In this document: piece after piece, positions 1 through 8,142 of the stretch
How positions within the stretch are numbered: position 1 is the first letter of the stretch
Layout of the letters: each line of letters begins with the position of its first letter
Assembly: GCA_014800735.1 (NCBI GenBank)
Contig: JAAVFP010000035.1
Location: 1 to 33,086, forward strand
Source: Bacteroidales bacterium
Lineage (GTDB): Bacteria; Bacteroidota; Bacteroidia; Bacteroidales; Muribaculaceae
Length of the DNA: 33,086 nucleotides
Direction of reading: 5' to 3'
Made by a program: the position numbers and the translations under genes
Notes under the pieces: generated by a model
Seen by the model: the letters and a program-made list of their open reading frames with translations, nothing else
Told to the model about the DNA's origin: nothing
The model's database searches: none

Positions 1-5
1 GGCGC

Positions 6-65
6 TTTTGGCTTAATTCTGCGGTCGAGTGCCAAGCGGCACACTCCCTTATCATTAAGCCAAAA
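6..65. repeat. Nested inverted repeat at window start
   Basis: A 12-bp perfect inverted repeat (TTTTGGCTTAAT at 6-17 and its complement at 54-65) encloses a second short hairpin (GTGCC at 29-33 pairing with GGCAC at 38-42). No gene lies over it. It could be the 3' hairpin of an upstream gene or a remnant of an intergenic palindromic element. It does not fold as a tRNA: no T-loop consensus is present. Confidence 0.5.
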
Positions 66-122
66 TCACTCAAAGACTGGCCGCCCAGAATTTAACAGTA
101 GTTATTAAACAAGCTCTAAGCA

Positions 123-803
123 ATGAAACGCATCCTTGCCTCGATCGCACTCCTTGCAGCCGCCGTGGCCGCCGGTGCCCAAAGTCCTGCTCAAGCCCCT
201 GAAATTCCGCAACAGCAGCAGCTGATTATCGGGGCCGAGCTTGAGGACGTGGTGCTCCCGGACGAGCCTCTGCCGCCCTTTGTGCCCGAGTATATGCGCT
301 CGCCGCAAAAAAAGGCAGTGCGCCAGCAGCATAGTGGCGCTGACCATGGTGTGCGTTTTGCCTGGGGTGCCAATGCCGGAGCCGGAATCGACCTCAGCGG
401 CAGCGAAATGAGCTGCGTGGAGCTGGCCGTGTCCGTGGGCATGCGGTGGAAGGCGCTCAAATTCTTCGGCCTCGGCCTGCAGGCTGACATCATGGTGTCC
501 AACTCCTGCCGCTCCTATCCCATCTATGCCCAGGTGCGCACCAATTTCCACGAGGGTCCCTCGCTGCTTTTCTGGGACGTCCGCGGTGGCCTGTCCATCA
601 ACTATCTGGAGGAAAACCTCAAGCAGACCGGTGCCTACTTTTCAACCGGCGTGGGTGTGGTGCTGGCAAGCGGCGCACGCTACAGCTCGCACCTGATTTT
701 CGGCTACGAATTCCGCTCGCGCAGCCCCATCGAAACCGAAACCGCCCTCTACGACCTCAAAAACCTCCACGGCATCACCGCCCGCCTGGGCGTCACTTTC
801 TGA
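123..803 (+). CDS. Predicted secreted/outer-membrane beta-barrel protein
   Basis: The 226-residue product starts with a typical signal peptide (MKR, hydrophobic Ala/Leu core, cleavage probably after AGAQ). A Pro/Gln-rich linker (about residues 21-70) follows, then alternating hydrophobic/polar segments rich in Gly and aromatics. It ends in an aromatic residue (GVTF), as expected for an outer-membrane barrel sorted by the BAM complex. No enzymatic motif is visible. The family is not recognised and resembles the many small porin-like proteins of Bacteroidales. The gene stands alone, with a strong terminator just downstream and nadB convergent. Function unknown; the barrel assignment is inferred from pattern only. 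Confidence 0.6.
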   Translation: MKRILASIALLAAAVAAGAQSPAQAPEIPQQQQLIIGAELEDVVLPDEPLPPFVPEYMRSPQKKAVRQQHSGADHGVRFAWGANAGAGIDLSGSEMSCVELAVSVGMRWKALKFFGLGLQADIMVSNSCRSYPIYAQVRTNFHEGPSLLFWDVRGGLSINYLEENLKQTGAYFSTGVGVVLASGARYSSHLIFGYEFRSRSPIETETALYDLKNLHGITARLGVTF

Positions 804-820
804 CCGCAGATAAATATATA

Positions 821-864
821 AAACCGCCCGCCGGTAGTGCGAAAGCATCCCCGGCGGGCGGTTT
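821..864. terminator. Bidirectional rho-independent terminator
   Basis: A perfect 14-bp GC-rich stem (AAACCGCCCGCCGG at 821-834 and its complement at 851-864) is flanked by A-tracts on one side and T-tracts on the other. It lies between the stop codons of the barrel gene (+) and nadB (-), so it can end both transcripts. Confidence 0.9.
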
Positions 865-882
865 TATATGGCGGTTGTTTTG

Positions 883-2466
883 TCAGTCGATTTTGCGCTC
901 CACGGGCGGATAGTCGAGCGTGTAGTGCAGGCCGCGGGATTCGCGGCGCTCTTTTGCCTGGCGCATAATCAGATAACCGACGTTGATGATGTTGCGCAGC
1001 TCGCAGATTTCGCGCGAGGCCTTGGAGCATTTGAACAGGCGCTCCGTCTCCTCGTAGAGGATGTCCAGGCGGTTCCAGGCGCGGTCCAGGCGCAGGTTGG
1101 AGCGCACGATACCCACGTATGTGCCCATAATCTGGTTCACCTCGCGGATGCTCTGGGTGATGAGTACCATCTCCTCGTTGTGGCTGGTGCCCTCGTCGTT
1201 CCACTGGGGCACGTCGGTGCGCAGGCTGATGTGCTTCACCTGGTCGGCGGCATGGCGCGCGGCGGCGTCGGCATAGACCACGGCCTCAATCAGCGAGTTG
1301 GATGCCAGGCGGTTGCCGCCGTGCAGCCCCGTGCATGAGCACTCGCCCAGGGCGTAGAGGTGGCGGATGGACGACTCACCATTGGTGTCCACCCTGATGC
1401 CGCCGCACAGATAGTGGGCCGCCGGAGCCACGGGGATATAATCCTTGGTGATGTCGATGCCCAGCGACAGGCACTTGGCGTAGATGTTGGGGAAGTGGCG
1501 CTTGGTTTCCTCGGGGTCCTTGTGGGTCACGTCCAGGAACACGTGGTCGTCGCCGTTGAGCTTCATTTCCGAGTCGATGGCGCGGGCCACAATATCGCGT
1601 GGAGCCAGCGACAGGCGTGGGTCGTACTTGTGCATGAATTCCTCGCCCTTGAGGTTGCGCAGCACGGCGCCGTAGCCGCGCATGGCCTCGGTGATGAGGA
1701 ACGAGGGGCGGTCGCCGGGGTGGAACAGGGCAGTGGGGTGGAACTGGATGAACTCCATGTCGCTCACGGTGCCCTTGGCGCGGTACACCATTGCTATACC
1801 GTCGCCCGTGGCCACAAGCGGGTTGGTGGTAGTCTGGTAAACGGCCCCGACGCCGCCGGTGGCCATCACGGTGATTTTGGACAGGAAGGTGTCCACACGC
1901 TCGGCCTCGAGGTCGAGCACATAGGCGCCGTAGCAGGTGATGTCGGGCGTGCGCCGCGACACCGTTTTGCCCAGATGATGCTGGGTGATGATCTCGATTG
2001 CGAAGTGGTGCTCGAAAACATCGATATGCTTGTGAGCCCTGACGGCCTTGATGAGGCTGTCCTGAATTTCGAAGCCGGTGTTGTCGGCGTGGTGCAGGAT
2101 GCGGAATTCGCTGTGGCCGCCCTCTTTGTGGAGGTCGAAATCGCCCCGGGCGTTCTTGTCGAAATCCACGCCCCAGCTTATCAGCTGGCGGATTTGCTCC
2201 GGGGCGCCCTTCACCACCATTTCAACGGCCGCCGGGTCGCTCAGCCAGTCGCCGGCCACCATGGTGTCGTGTATATGTTTTTCGAAATCGTCAACGGCAA
2301 GATTAGTCACCGAAGCCACACCGCCCTGAGCCAGAGCCGTATTGGCCTCGTCGAGAGTCGTTTTACAGATAAGTGCCACTCTGGCGCCTTCGCCGGCAAC
2401 CTTGAGTGCGAAACTCATGCCGGCAATGCCGGACCCTATCACAAGATAGTCGTATTCGTAAGTCAT
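883..2466 (-). CDS. nadB: L-aspartate oxidase
   Basis: A 527-residue flavoprotein of the succinate dehydrogenase/fumarate reductase family that oxidises L-aspartate to iminoaspartate, the first step of de novo NAD synthesis in the cytoplasm. The N-terminus has the FAD dinucleotide-binding motif GSGIAG (residues 11-16). Other family landmarks follow: ALAQGGVA, a substrate-loop HKEGGHSEFRILH, FIQFHPTALFHPG, and the C-terminal FAD segment ALGECSCTGLHGGNRLASNSL, then a helical C-terminal domain. Length is normal for NadB. The SNSLIEA context and the lack of an iron-sulfur partner gene favour NadB over SdhA. nadA and nadC are not in the window, so the gene is probably monocistronic. Confidence 0.95.
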   Translation of the reverse strand: MTYEYDYLVIGSGIAGMSFALKVAGEGARVALICKTTLDEANTALAQGGVASVTNLAVDDFEKHIHDTMVAGDWLSDPAAVEMVVKGAPEQIRQLISWGVDFDKNARGDFDLHKEGGHSEFRILHHADNTGFEIQDSLIKAVRAHKHIDVFEHHFAIEIITQHHLGKTVSRRTPDITCYGAYVLDLEAERVDTFLSKITVMATGGVGAVYQTTTNPLVATGDGIAMVYRAKGTVSDMEFIQFHPTALFHPGDRPSFLITEAMRGYGAVLRNLKGEEFMHKYDPRLSLAPRDIVARAIDSEMKLNGDDHVFLDVTHKDPEETKRHFPNIYAKCLSLGIDITKDYIPVAPAAHYLCGGIRVDTNGESSIRHLYALGECSCTGLHGGNRLASNSLIEAVVYADAAARHAADQVKHISLRTDVPQWNDEGTSHNEEMVLITQSIREVNQIMGTYVGIVRSNLRLDRAWNRLDILYEETERLFKCSKASREICELRNIINVGYLIMRQAKERRESRGLHYTLDYPPVERKID

Positions 2467-2489
2467 GACCTATAATGAAATGAACGCCG

Positions 2490-2537
2490 CAAAATTACAC
2501 AAAAATATCCGAACTGCGGTAATAATAGGCAAAATTA
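2490..2537 (-). promoter_or_regulatory. Candidate nadB promoter -7 elements
   Basis: Two copies of TAATTTTG, both fitting the Bacteroidota -7 consensus TAnnTTTG, lie on the minus strand at 2497-2490 and 2537-2530. They are 24 and 64 nt upstream of the nadB start. No convincing -33 TTTG sits at the expected distance from either one, so which is used is uncertain. Confidence 0.4.
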
Positions 2538-2606
2538 GTCGACGGGGTGCAATTAGTCCGCTTGGCCTGTCACAAACCGGCCCCCTTCGGTGTAATAAGT
2601 ACGAGT

Positions 2607-3080
2607 ATGGGTGCAGACACACTGATTGACACTTTCAGCCGCTTGCGCGTGAAGCTGCACCGCGCGGCCATGGGCCTCCTTCGCAACGAAATGGAGGCTC
2701 AGGACGCCGTGCAGGATGCCTTCGTCAATCTTTGGGGTGCACGCATGCCCGAAACCGACGCCGAAGCCCGCAACCGCCTTTTCCTGGTGCTCCGCAATGT
2801 GTGCCTCAACAAGCTCCGCAGCCGCCGGGCAAGCATAGGCCTCGACGGCCTCGAGATAACCGCCGATACCACCGATACGGGCGATGCCGAGCGACTTAAG
2901 AAGCTTGCACTCAGGGCGCTCACTCCGCAGCAGCGCGAAATCTTCGAGCTCATCGTGCTCGGCGATATGGACTATCCCGAGGCTGCCGCCCGCGTTGGCC
3001 TGAGCGTCGAGGCCGTGCGCACCCACATGAGCCGCGCCCGAAAGAAAATACGCCAACAATTTACTAATCTTGACTTATGA
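2607..3080 (+). CDS. ECF RNA polymerase sigma-70 factor
   Basis: The 157-residue product is an extracytoplasmic-function sigma factor. Region 2 covers about residues 10-75 and includes the core-binding helix with EAQDAVQDAFVNLW. Region 4 covers about residues 95-155 and carries a helix-turn-helix around YPEAAARVGLSVEAVRTHMSRARKKI. I chose the ATG at 2607. The reading frame is open to a GTG at 2547, but those 20 extra residues look non-native and remove no domain. The stop codon overlaps the start of the anti-sigma-like gene by 4 nt (ATGA), so the two are translationally coupled. It probably directs core polymerase to its own operon and to unlinked targets; the signal is unknown. Confidence 0.88.
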   Translation: MGADTLIDTFSRLRVKLHRAAMGLLRNEMEAQDAVQDAFVNLWGARMPETDAEARNRLFLVLRNVCLNKLRSRRASIGLDGLEITADTTDTGDAERLKKLALRALTPQQREIFELIVLGDMDYPEAAARVGLSVEAVRTHMSRARKKIRQQFTNLDL

Positions 3081-3550
3081 ACGAGGAACTTACCCTACAG
3101 GAACTTGAAGAACTGTCGAGGGCCTACCTCGATTGCCGCCTGAGCCGGGCCGAGGAAAAAGAACTCGAACTGCTCCTGCTCAGCACCCCCATCTCCACGC
3201 CCATCCTCCGCGAGGCCCGCAACGCCATGGGCATCGAGAGCCTTTTGGCCGCTGTTCCCGCCGGTCACCGCCGCCGTCGCCGGTACCGGTGGCTGCTTCG
3301 GGCTGCTGCCTGCGCTGCCATCCTGGTGGCCTCGGCTGTCATGATTCACCTTGCCCGGCAGCCGGCTGCGGGGGGCGACTACGTGTGCGTGGTTGTCGAC
3401 GGCCACGAGCTTGCCGTTGACCAGGCCGCCCGTGCCGCTGCCGAAATCCAGCGCAACAGCATGGCCATGCTTGCCGAAGCCATGCAGGAAGCAAGCGCCG
3501 ACCAGACCGCAAGCCTCAGCACCATGAACGAAATAATCCACAACCGATGA
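3077..3550 (+). CDS. Putative anti-sigma factor, single-pass membrane protein
   Basis: A 157-residue protein. It has an acidic helical N-terminus (about 1-60) that could grip the sigma factor, a positive patch (RRRRR, about 65-70), one membrane helix (about 71-91, WLLRAAACAAILVASAVMI) and a short periplasmic tail with a VVVDGHELA segment and a helix. This is the usual anti-sigma topology, but it is much shorter than FecR-type anti-sigma factors and lacks a full FecR domain. It overlaps the sigma gene by ATGA at its start and the next gene by ATGA at its end. The anti-sigma role is inferred from position and topology. Confidence 0.65.
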   Translation: MNEELTLQELEELSRAYLDCRLSRAEEKELELLLLSTPISTPILREARNAMGIESLLAAVPAGHRRRRRYRWLLRAAACAAILVASAVMIHLARQPAAGGDYVCVVVDGHELAVDQAARAAAEIQRNSMAMLAEAMQEASADQTASLSTMNEIIHNR

Positions 3551-3933
3551 AACGACAACTCGCAATTATCATAATCCTTCTGGCCGCCACGGCCGCCGCG
3601 TGGGCCACCCCGCCCAAACTGGCCTGCGAGGCAGTGTTCGCACGCAAGGAACTGCGCCGCGAAGGCTACCGCCTGGCCTCCAACCGCAGTGCCGACAACT
3701 ATTTCCGTAGCATCACCGCCGAGTGCGACCCCAAGCTGTGCGCCGAAATCAAAACCCTCGTTGAGCAGGACAGCAAGCTTGCCTACAACGTAGTGGAGGC
3801 CTACCGCAACGGCCGCGACCACATCATTCTCAACATCGACAACAACGGCGAGAATATCAACGTAGGCTTCTGGTGGACCGAAGAAGGTGCATTCCATCTA
3901 TTCATCCAAGGTACCCCCGAAGCTTTTCAGTAA
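3547..3933 (+). CDS. Small secreted protein of unknown function
   Basis: The 128-residue product has a signal peptide (MKRQLAIIIILLAATAAAWA). The mature domain has two conserved-looking cysteines (CEAVF and CDPKLC) and a C-terminal beta-rich stretch (ILNIDNNGENINVGFWW). It resembles small periplasmic proteins encoded beside ECF sigma factors in Bacteroidales (possibly the DUF6108 group; recalled, not checked). The ATG overlaps the anti-sigma stop (ATGA) and the stop is 4 nt before the GLPGLI gene, so it is the middle of a tight operon. A role as sensor or as anti-sigma partner in the periplasm is possible but unproven. Confidence 0.6.
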   Translation: MKRQLAIIIILLAATAAAWATPPKLACEAVFARKELRREGYRLASNRSADNYFRSITAECDPKLCAEIKTLVEQDSKLAYNVVEAYRNGRDHIILNIDNNGENINVGFWWTEEGAFHLFIQGTPEAFQ

Positions 3934-3937
3934 AAAT

Positions 3938-4708
3938 ATGAACGTAAAACGATTACTATTCACGCTCGCCTGCCTTGCAGTTATGACTGCTGTAGCTCAG
4001 GAAAAATCAGTCATGAAAGTAGAATATGTCGAAAAATACCATAATTGGACTGATGCCTCCATCAACAGTAAAAAGTTTCTCCTCCTTGCCCCGGGTAAAT
4101 CACACTACTATTCACCCATAGCCAGGATTGTGGACCTTATGCTATCCACTCCCGAAGGCACGGAGCATTTCAACGGTATGGTCCATGCCGACAATGAGCG
4201 TGGCGAGCGGCCATCGCTACTGCCCGACGACCGTACTTACGTTATTAAGGACTTCTCCTGTGGCAGCATATCCTTCTATGGCGAAGTGCCCGACTTCTTC
4301 GGCCATTATGAAGAATCCATGACCGAACAACATTGGACTCTGACAGATTCTACGGCTACAATCCTGGGTTATAAGTGCAATATGGCCCAGACCGACTATC
4401 ATGGTCGCAGGTGGCACGCATGGTTCACGCCTGAAATACCCTTTTCGGACGGTCCGTGGAAATTCTGCGGTCTCCCCGGCCTTATCCTGCTTGTGACCGA
4501 TTCCGATAATAAATACAGGCTTGAAGCTACCGTAGTGGATTTCACCGAGATAGTATTTCCAGTCAACCTCTATGGCCACGAAAACTCCCGGATGTCTACC
4601 CGACTTGAAATGCTGCGCAACGAGTGGGAATTCTACAACTTTCCCCACTTCGGTTTACCCGCCGAACTCCCTGATGGCTTCGACCTCATCGAGACAGACT
4701 ACAAATAG
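3938..4708 (+). CDS. GLPGLI family secreted protein
   Basis: A 256-residue protein with a signal peptide (MNVKRLLFTLACLAVMTAVAQ). It carries the family-defining motif in the segment GPWKFCGLPGLIL, followed by the usual DSDNKYRLEA stretch. GLPGLI proteins (TIGR01200 type) are Bacteroidota-specific, periplasmic or envelope-located, of unknown function, and often encoded next to TonB-receptor-like barrels, as here. I chose the ATG at 3938, which directly precedes the signal peptide. An upstream in-frame ATG at 3887 lies inside the previous gene and would add 17 unlikely residues. Base composition drops noticeably from here on compared with the GC-rich sigma part of the operon. Confidence 0.88.
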   Translation: MNVKRLLFTLACLAVMTAVAQEKSVMKVEYVEKYHNWTDASINSKKFLLLAPGKSHYYSPIARIVDLMLSTPEGTEHFNGMVHADNERGERPSLLPDDRTYVIKDFSCGSISFYGEVPDFFGHYEESMTEQHWTLTDSTATILGYKCNMAQTDYHGRRWHAWFTPEIPFSDGPWKFCGLPGLILLVTDSDNKYRLEATVVDFTEIVFPVNLYGHENSRMSTRLEMLRNEWEFYNFPHFGLPAELPDGFDLIETDYK

Positions 4709-4769
4709 CGGCCCGGCTGTAACGATTTGAGAAGGTAAGGTGTAATAAAAATCAAAAAAATAATTTATT

Positions 4770-7049
4770 ATGAAATTACCTCTCGTATTTATCGTAGCAT
4801 TATTTGTGTCAATCCAATGTCCGGCGAGGCATATTGTCGGGTGTGTGGTGGATTCGCTCGGTATTCCTGTGGATGACGCTACCGCTATCGTCAGTGCCAA
4901 TGACTCGATAGTCGCCATACAGCACTCCGACGCTCACGGTGAGATTCGATTTTTCAGCGACCACCCCGGAGCGCTGATCCTTGAAGTGCAAGCCATAGGC
5001 TTTGACAGCTCTATGGTGGTGCTTCCCGGAAATGTTGATAATTTCACTGTCGTACTTCTGAGTACCCCCGGAATTGTCCGCCTTGATGAGCTGACCGTGG
5101 TGTCCGACCGTAGCACCACTGTCAAGCGTCTGGCCAACGGCAACCGTTTCTTTCTTTCGTCTTCAGCACGGGCTATGTCGGACCCCTTTATGGCCCTCAA
5201 GGAAATCCCGTCGATTATTTCCGACCCATCCAACAGTACAGTCAGTATGCTCGACGGCAAGGCACCCTTGGTGCTCGTCAATGGTATAGAAATAAACTCA
5301 GGAATAAAACCAATTTCGCCGGAAGATATCGAATATGTTGAAGTAATCGATGCCGTGCCTGCACGCTATCTTTCCAGAGGCGTTCAGGCCATAATCAATA
5401 TCCAACTTCGCAAAAACCGCCCTCCCTACATTTGGACAGAGCTTGCTACTCGCCATGAGGTGCCGCTGCGCAATGGGTTCGGAGTGTGGTATTTCGAGGT
5501 TGGCAACGAAAAAGTCAGCCTCTATGGCCGCGCATCAGTCAATTACACCACCCATGATGATTCCAATGGCATGGTGAGCCAGGAAAATACTGATTACGCC
5601 CAGTACTACGACTGGAGCACACGCACCGACGGGCACTCCTATCTCGGCGAACTTATTTTCAAATATCTGCCCACCTCACGTGATTATCTTGCCCTGGAAC
5701 TTTATGAGCGATACAACCATTCCTCGGATCTAACAACACGAAAGGGCGAGTTCGATTCCGGTATTGTGATGCCCTACAGCATGGAAAGCCACGGCCTTAA
5801 CCGCAGCGGCATTTTCACCTCGTCGGTCTACTATAAGCATGATTTTGACTCAGGCACAGAGCTCGAAATAGTTGCAGGCTACAACAACAATCACAACCGC
5901 CTCAGTTGCGGGAGCGTTGAGAGTTTCGGGACATCGTCCTACGATAATTCACTGCTATACAAAAATCTCCGTCATTCCGGGAACATAACGGTTGATTTCT
6001 TGCGTGCCTACGACAATGGGAACTATCTGCAAATAGGTTCCTACACCACATTGCTCAGCGACCGCATAGCCATGCATTTGCAACACCTTTTCCGCCACGC
6101 CAACTACGCTGAATATCTCTACGGCGGTTTCAGCGGCAGTGTGCGCAGACTCTACTATATGATTTCGGTCGGCGTGCAGGGCACGTGGCTCACTGCCGGC
6201 AGTTATAACAACCACTATATCCGCCCGCGCATAAGCACAAGCGGCACATGGCAGTTTAGTTCGTCAAGCAGCGCCCGTGTGTCCTACACTATGAACAATT
6301 CTGCTCCGGATGCTGCCAAGCTTAACCCATATAACACGTCCACCGACTCGCTTACAGTGAACCGCGGTAATCCGGCTCTTGTGCCACAGTCATCTAATAG
6401 TGTCAAATTGGAGTTTATTTTCAACCGTGGCAACGTTTACCTCTCGGCCTCCGGTGGGGCCAACTTTTTCACCGACCTCATCGTGCCAGGTGGATATACG
6501 GATCCCAATGGCGTGTATGTCAACACATACTTCAATCAGGGCCGCTATCATAACTATGTGGCTGATGCCGACCTTAGTTACCGTTTTGGTGACTCGGAGA
6601 GGTTCAACGGCCGTGTGTACGCTGGCTTAAACTATACCCGGCGCTACTACACCGGCTATCCGGCAACCAATAATCTCAGTTATTACGGTGGTTTCGCAGC
6701 CTGGTATCGCAAGTTCTATTTCGGTGCCGATGTCAGCCTCTCCCCCCTTGTCTACACAGATATAACCGTCACACGCAACCTACGCCCCATCGTAGCCAAT
6801 GTGCAGGTGAATTACAACATAACGCCCAATCTCTATGTTGCCGTGTGCCTACAGGGTTTTGCAGGCGACCTCCGAACCAAGGTTACCACCTCCAACGGCA
6901 CCTACCGTTCCGAAGCCCTCTCATGCTTTAGCGAAAGCGGCCTTCATCCCTGGATACTGGTGCGGTGGAACATGCGCCGCAACGTGAAGCGCAAAATCAA
7001 GCTTGGCACTGTACTTCAAAGCACCGAGACAGGCATACAGCTGCGCTGA
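4770..7049 (+). CDS. TonB-receptor-like outer-membrane beta-barrel protein
   Basis: The 759-residue protein has a signal peptide (about 1-19). A carboxypeptidase-regulatory-like (CNA-B) domain follows at about 20-95 (VGCVVDSLGIPVDDATAIV), then a plug-like domain at about 115-215 (LKEIPSIISDPSNSTVSMLDGKAPLVLVNG, given here in part only as a landmark). A long barrel rich in Tyr/Asn and alternating strands fills the rest. It is shorter than SusC and fits the OMP_b-brl_3 class of TonB-dependent receptor relatives. No clear TonB box is seen. It lies 61 nt after the GLPGLI gene and is probably the last gene of the sigma-factor operon. The substrate is unknown. Confidence 0.8.
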   Translation: MKLPLVFIVALFVSIQCPARHIVGCVVDSLGIPVDDATAIVSANDSIVAIQHSDAHGEIRFFSDHPGALILEVQAIGFDSSMVVLPGNVDNFTVVLLSTPGIVRLDELTVVSDRSTTVKRLANGNRFFLSSSARAMSDPFMALKEIPSIISDPSNSTVSMLDGKAPLVLVNGIEINSGIKPISPEDIEYVEVIDAVPARYLSRGVQAIINIQLRKNRPPYIWTELATRHEVPLRNGFGVWYFEVGNEKVSLYGRASVNYTTHDDSNGMVSQENTDYAQYYDWSTRTDGHSYLGELIFKYLPTSRDYLALELYERYNHSSDLTTRKGEFDSGIVMPYSMESHGLNRSGIFTSSVYYKHDFDSGTELEIVAGYNNNHNRLSCGSVESFGTSSYDNSLLYKNLRHSGNITVDFLRAYDNGNYLQIGSYTTLLSDRIAMHLQHLFRHANYAEYLYGGFSGSVRRLYYMISVGVQGTWLTAGSYNNHYIRPRISTSGTWQFSSSSSARVSYTMNNSAPDAAKLNPYNTSTDSLTVNRGNPALVPQSSNSVKLEFIFNRGNVYLSASGGANFFTDLIVPGGYTDPNGVYVNTYFNQGRYHNYVADADLSYRFGDSERFNGRVYAGLNYTRRYYTGYPATNNLSYYGGFAAWYRKFYFGADVSLSPLVYTDITVTRNLRPIVANVQVNYNITPNLYVAVCLQGFAGDLRTKVTTSNGTYRSEALSCFSESGLHPWILVRWNMRRNVKRKIKLGTVLQSTETGIQLR

Positions 7050-7129
7050 ACCCTCGTGAAAATGGGCGAATTTCATACACTTTTTGCTTGTGGGGCAAAA
7101 ATTGCAGTATGGCGGGTGGTTTTCGATAG

Positions 7130-7137
7130 TATCTTTG
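7130..7137 (+). promoter_or_regulatory. Bacteroidota -7 promoter element (TATCTTTG)
   Basis: A perfect TAnnTTTG match 24 nt upstream of the ATG at 7162. A TTG at 7102-7104 lies 25 nt upstream, longer than the usual 19-20 nt spacing, so the -33 part is weak. It suggests the downstream gene is transcribed separately from the GLPGLI/barrel operon. Confidence 0.6.
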
Positions 7138-7161
7138 CAGTGTACTAAAAAACACACTGCA

Positions 7162-7611
7162 ATGCAAAGAAAAAATTTTTCATTCCGTTTTGAGTGGCAA
7201 CAGGCTATTGCGCATCTTGAGCCTGAGTTGCGTCTGGAAATCTACGAGCAAACTATCAATTATGCGCTTACGGGCAAGCGTTATTTCAAGTCGGGCATCG
7301 CTGCGCTGGCGTTCAATGAGTATATTCTGCCGGATTTTGAGCGCCGCGCCAAGGCTGCGGCTTATCGCGCCCGCCGCAAAGCGGCCAAGGAGGCCAATAA
7401 GGGTGATGAGAATGTTGGGAATAGTGAGAATCTTGGTAGTGATGAGCCCACAACTCCCAATCCTCCCACCGTTCCCACGCCTCCCGGTAATCCCACTCAT
7501 GTGCTTAACCGCCGGGAGCGGCGCATGCTTGAGGCTGCCGCCAGGCGCCGTGCCCGCAAGCACCGCGGTGGGCGGCAAAGGGTGCCGGGCATGCCTGATC
7601 TACGAGAATAG
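7162..7611 (+). CDS. DUF6291-like protein with basic, proline-rich tail
   Basis: The 149-residue product has an N-terminal helical domain (about 1-65) with the pattern FRFEWQQAI...LRLEIYEQTINYALTGK...AFNEYILPDFERR. This resembles the DUF6291 domain of phage- and plasmid-associated proteins in Bacteroidales (recalled similarity, not searched). A low-complexity linker rich in Asn/Gly/Glu and then Pro/Thr (about 85-115) follows, then a very basic C-terminus (RRERRMLEAAARRRARKHR) that could bind nucleic acid. I start it at ATG 7162, just downstream of a TATCTTTG promoter element. A TTG at 7084 lies upstream of that element and is unlikely. Its stop overlaps the convergent HD gene's stop by 12 bp. 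No other phage gene is nearby. Confidence 0.55.
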   Translation: MQRKNFSFRFEWQQAIAHLEPELRLEIYEQTINYALTGKRYFKSGIAALAFNEYILPDFERRAKAAAYRARRKAAKEANKGDENVGNSENLGSDEPTTPNPPTVPTPPGNPTHVLNRRERRMLEAAARRRARKHRGGRQRVPGMPDLRE

Positions 7612-8142
7612 CTCGTGGAGGGCGCGGAAGCGGGCCAGCACGTCGGGGCCGAATTTGGCCATGGAGCGCTCCACGCGCTCAAGGGTTTTGCGCTGTCCGT
7701 CGCCGCCCTTGCTGTAGAAGCAGTCGGCGTAGCAGATCAGTTTTTCCAGGAGCGTTTCGGGCATGTAGGTGCGGTCGGCCGGCAGAGGCAGCCCGAAGGA
7801 TTCTATTTCGGTGCGTGTGAGTCCGGCTCCGGTGTGGCGCTCGGCCACGCGGGCATACTGCTCCGGTGCTCCTGCGGTGCGCAGCATGTCGGCGCCTATC
7901 ACGCCGTGCATCAGGTAGGGGCGCGAGCCGTAGCAGCCGATGCCCGGGGCGTTGGTGCGGATTATGCCGATGTCGTGGAGCATGGCTGCGGCCTCGATGT
8001 CGGCGGGGTCGAGGGGCAGTTGCTTGCGGCGGGCGATGTCGAGGGCCAGGGCGGCCACGGAGCGGCTGTGGGAGAGCAAAATCCCGCTGACCTTTCGGCC
8101 CGCGGGATATATGCTTTCAATCAATGCTGAGTAGTTGAACAT
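7600..8142 (-). CDS. HD-domain metal-dependent phosphohydrolase (HDIG type)
   Basis: The 180-residue cytoplasmic protein has HD-superfamily metal ligands: His25 (LLSHS), His56-Asp57 (MLHDIGI), His79 (MHGVIGADML), and His103 in ERHTGAGLTRTEI. The downstream MPETLLEKLICYAD completes the pattern of the small HDIG protein family also found in archaea (TIGR00295-like, recalled). Members probably hydrolyse a phosphate ester or nucleotide; the substrate is unknown. I chose ATG 8142..8140. It shares its A with the ilvE stop codon (TGATG), so it is translationally coupled to ilvE. The longer open frame upstream is an artefact inside ilvE. Its 3' end overlaps the convergent gene by 12 bp. Confidence 0.8.
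   Translation of the reverse strand: MFNYSALIESIYPAGRKVSGILLSHSRSVAALALDIARRKQLPLDPADIEAAAMLHDIGIIRTNAPGIGCYGSRPYLMHGVIGADMLRTAGAPEQYARVAERHTGAGLTRTEIESFGLPLPADRTYMPETLLEKLICYADCFYSKGGDGQRKTLERVERSMAKFGPDVLARFRALHELFS

Noticed and set aside
6-65. Possible tRNA or riboswitch at the window start
   Set aside because: No T-loop, anticodon arm or acceptor pairing could be found, and no known aptamer core is visible. Only nested inverted repeats are supported.
1360-2475. Long open frame antisense to nadB
   Set aside because: It lies wholly opposite a clear nadB, has no recognisable domain, is rich in Val/Gly/His/Ala as expected for an antisense frame of GC-rich coding DNA, and has no promoter.
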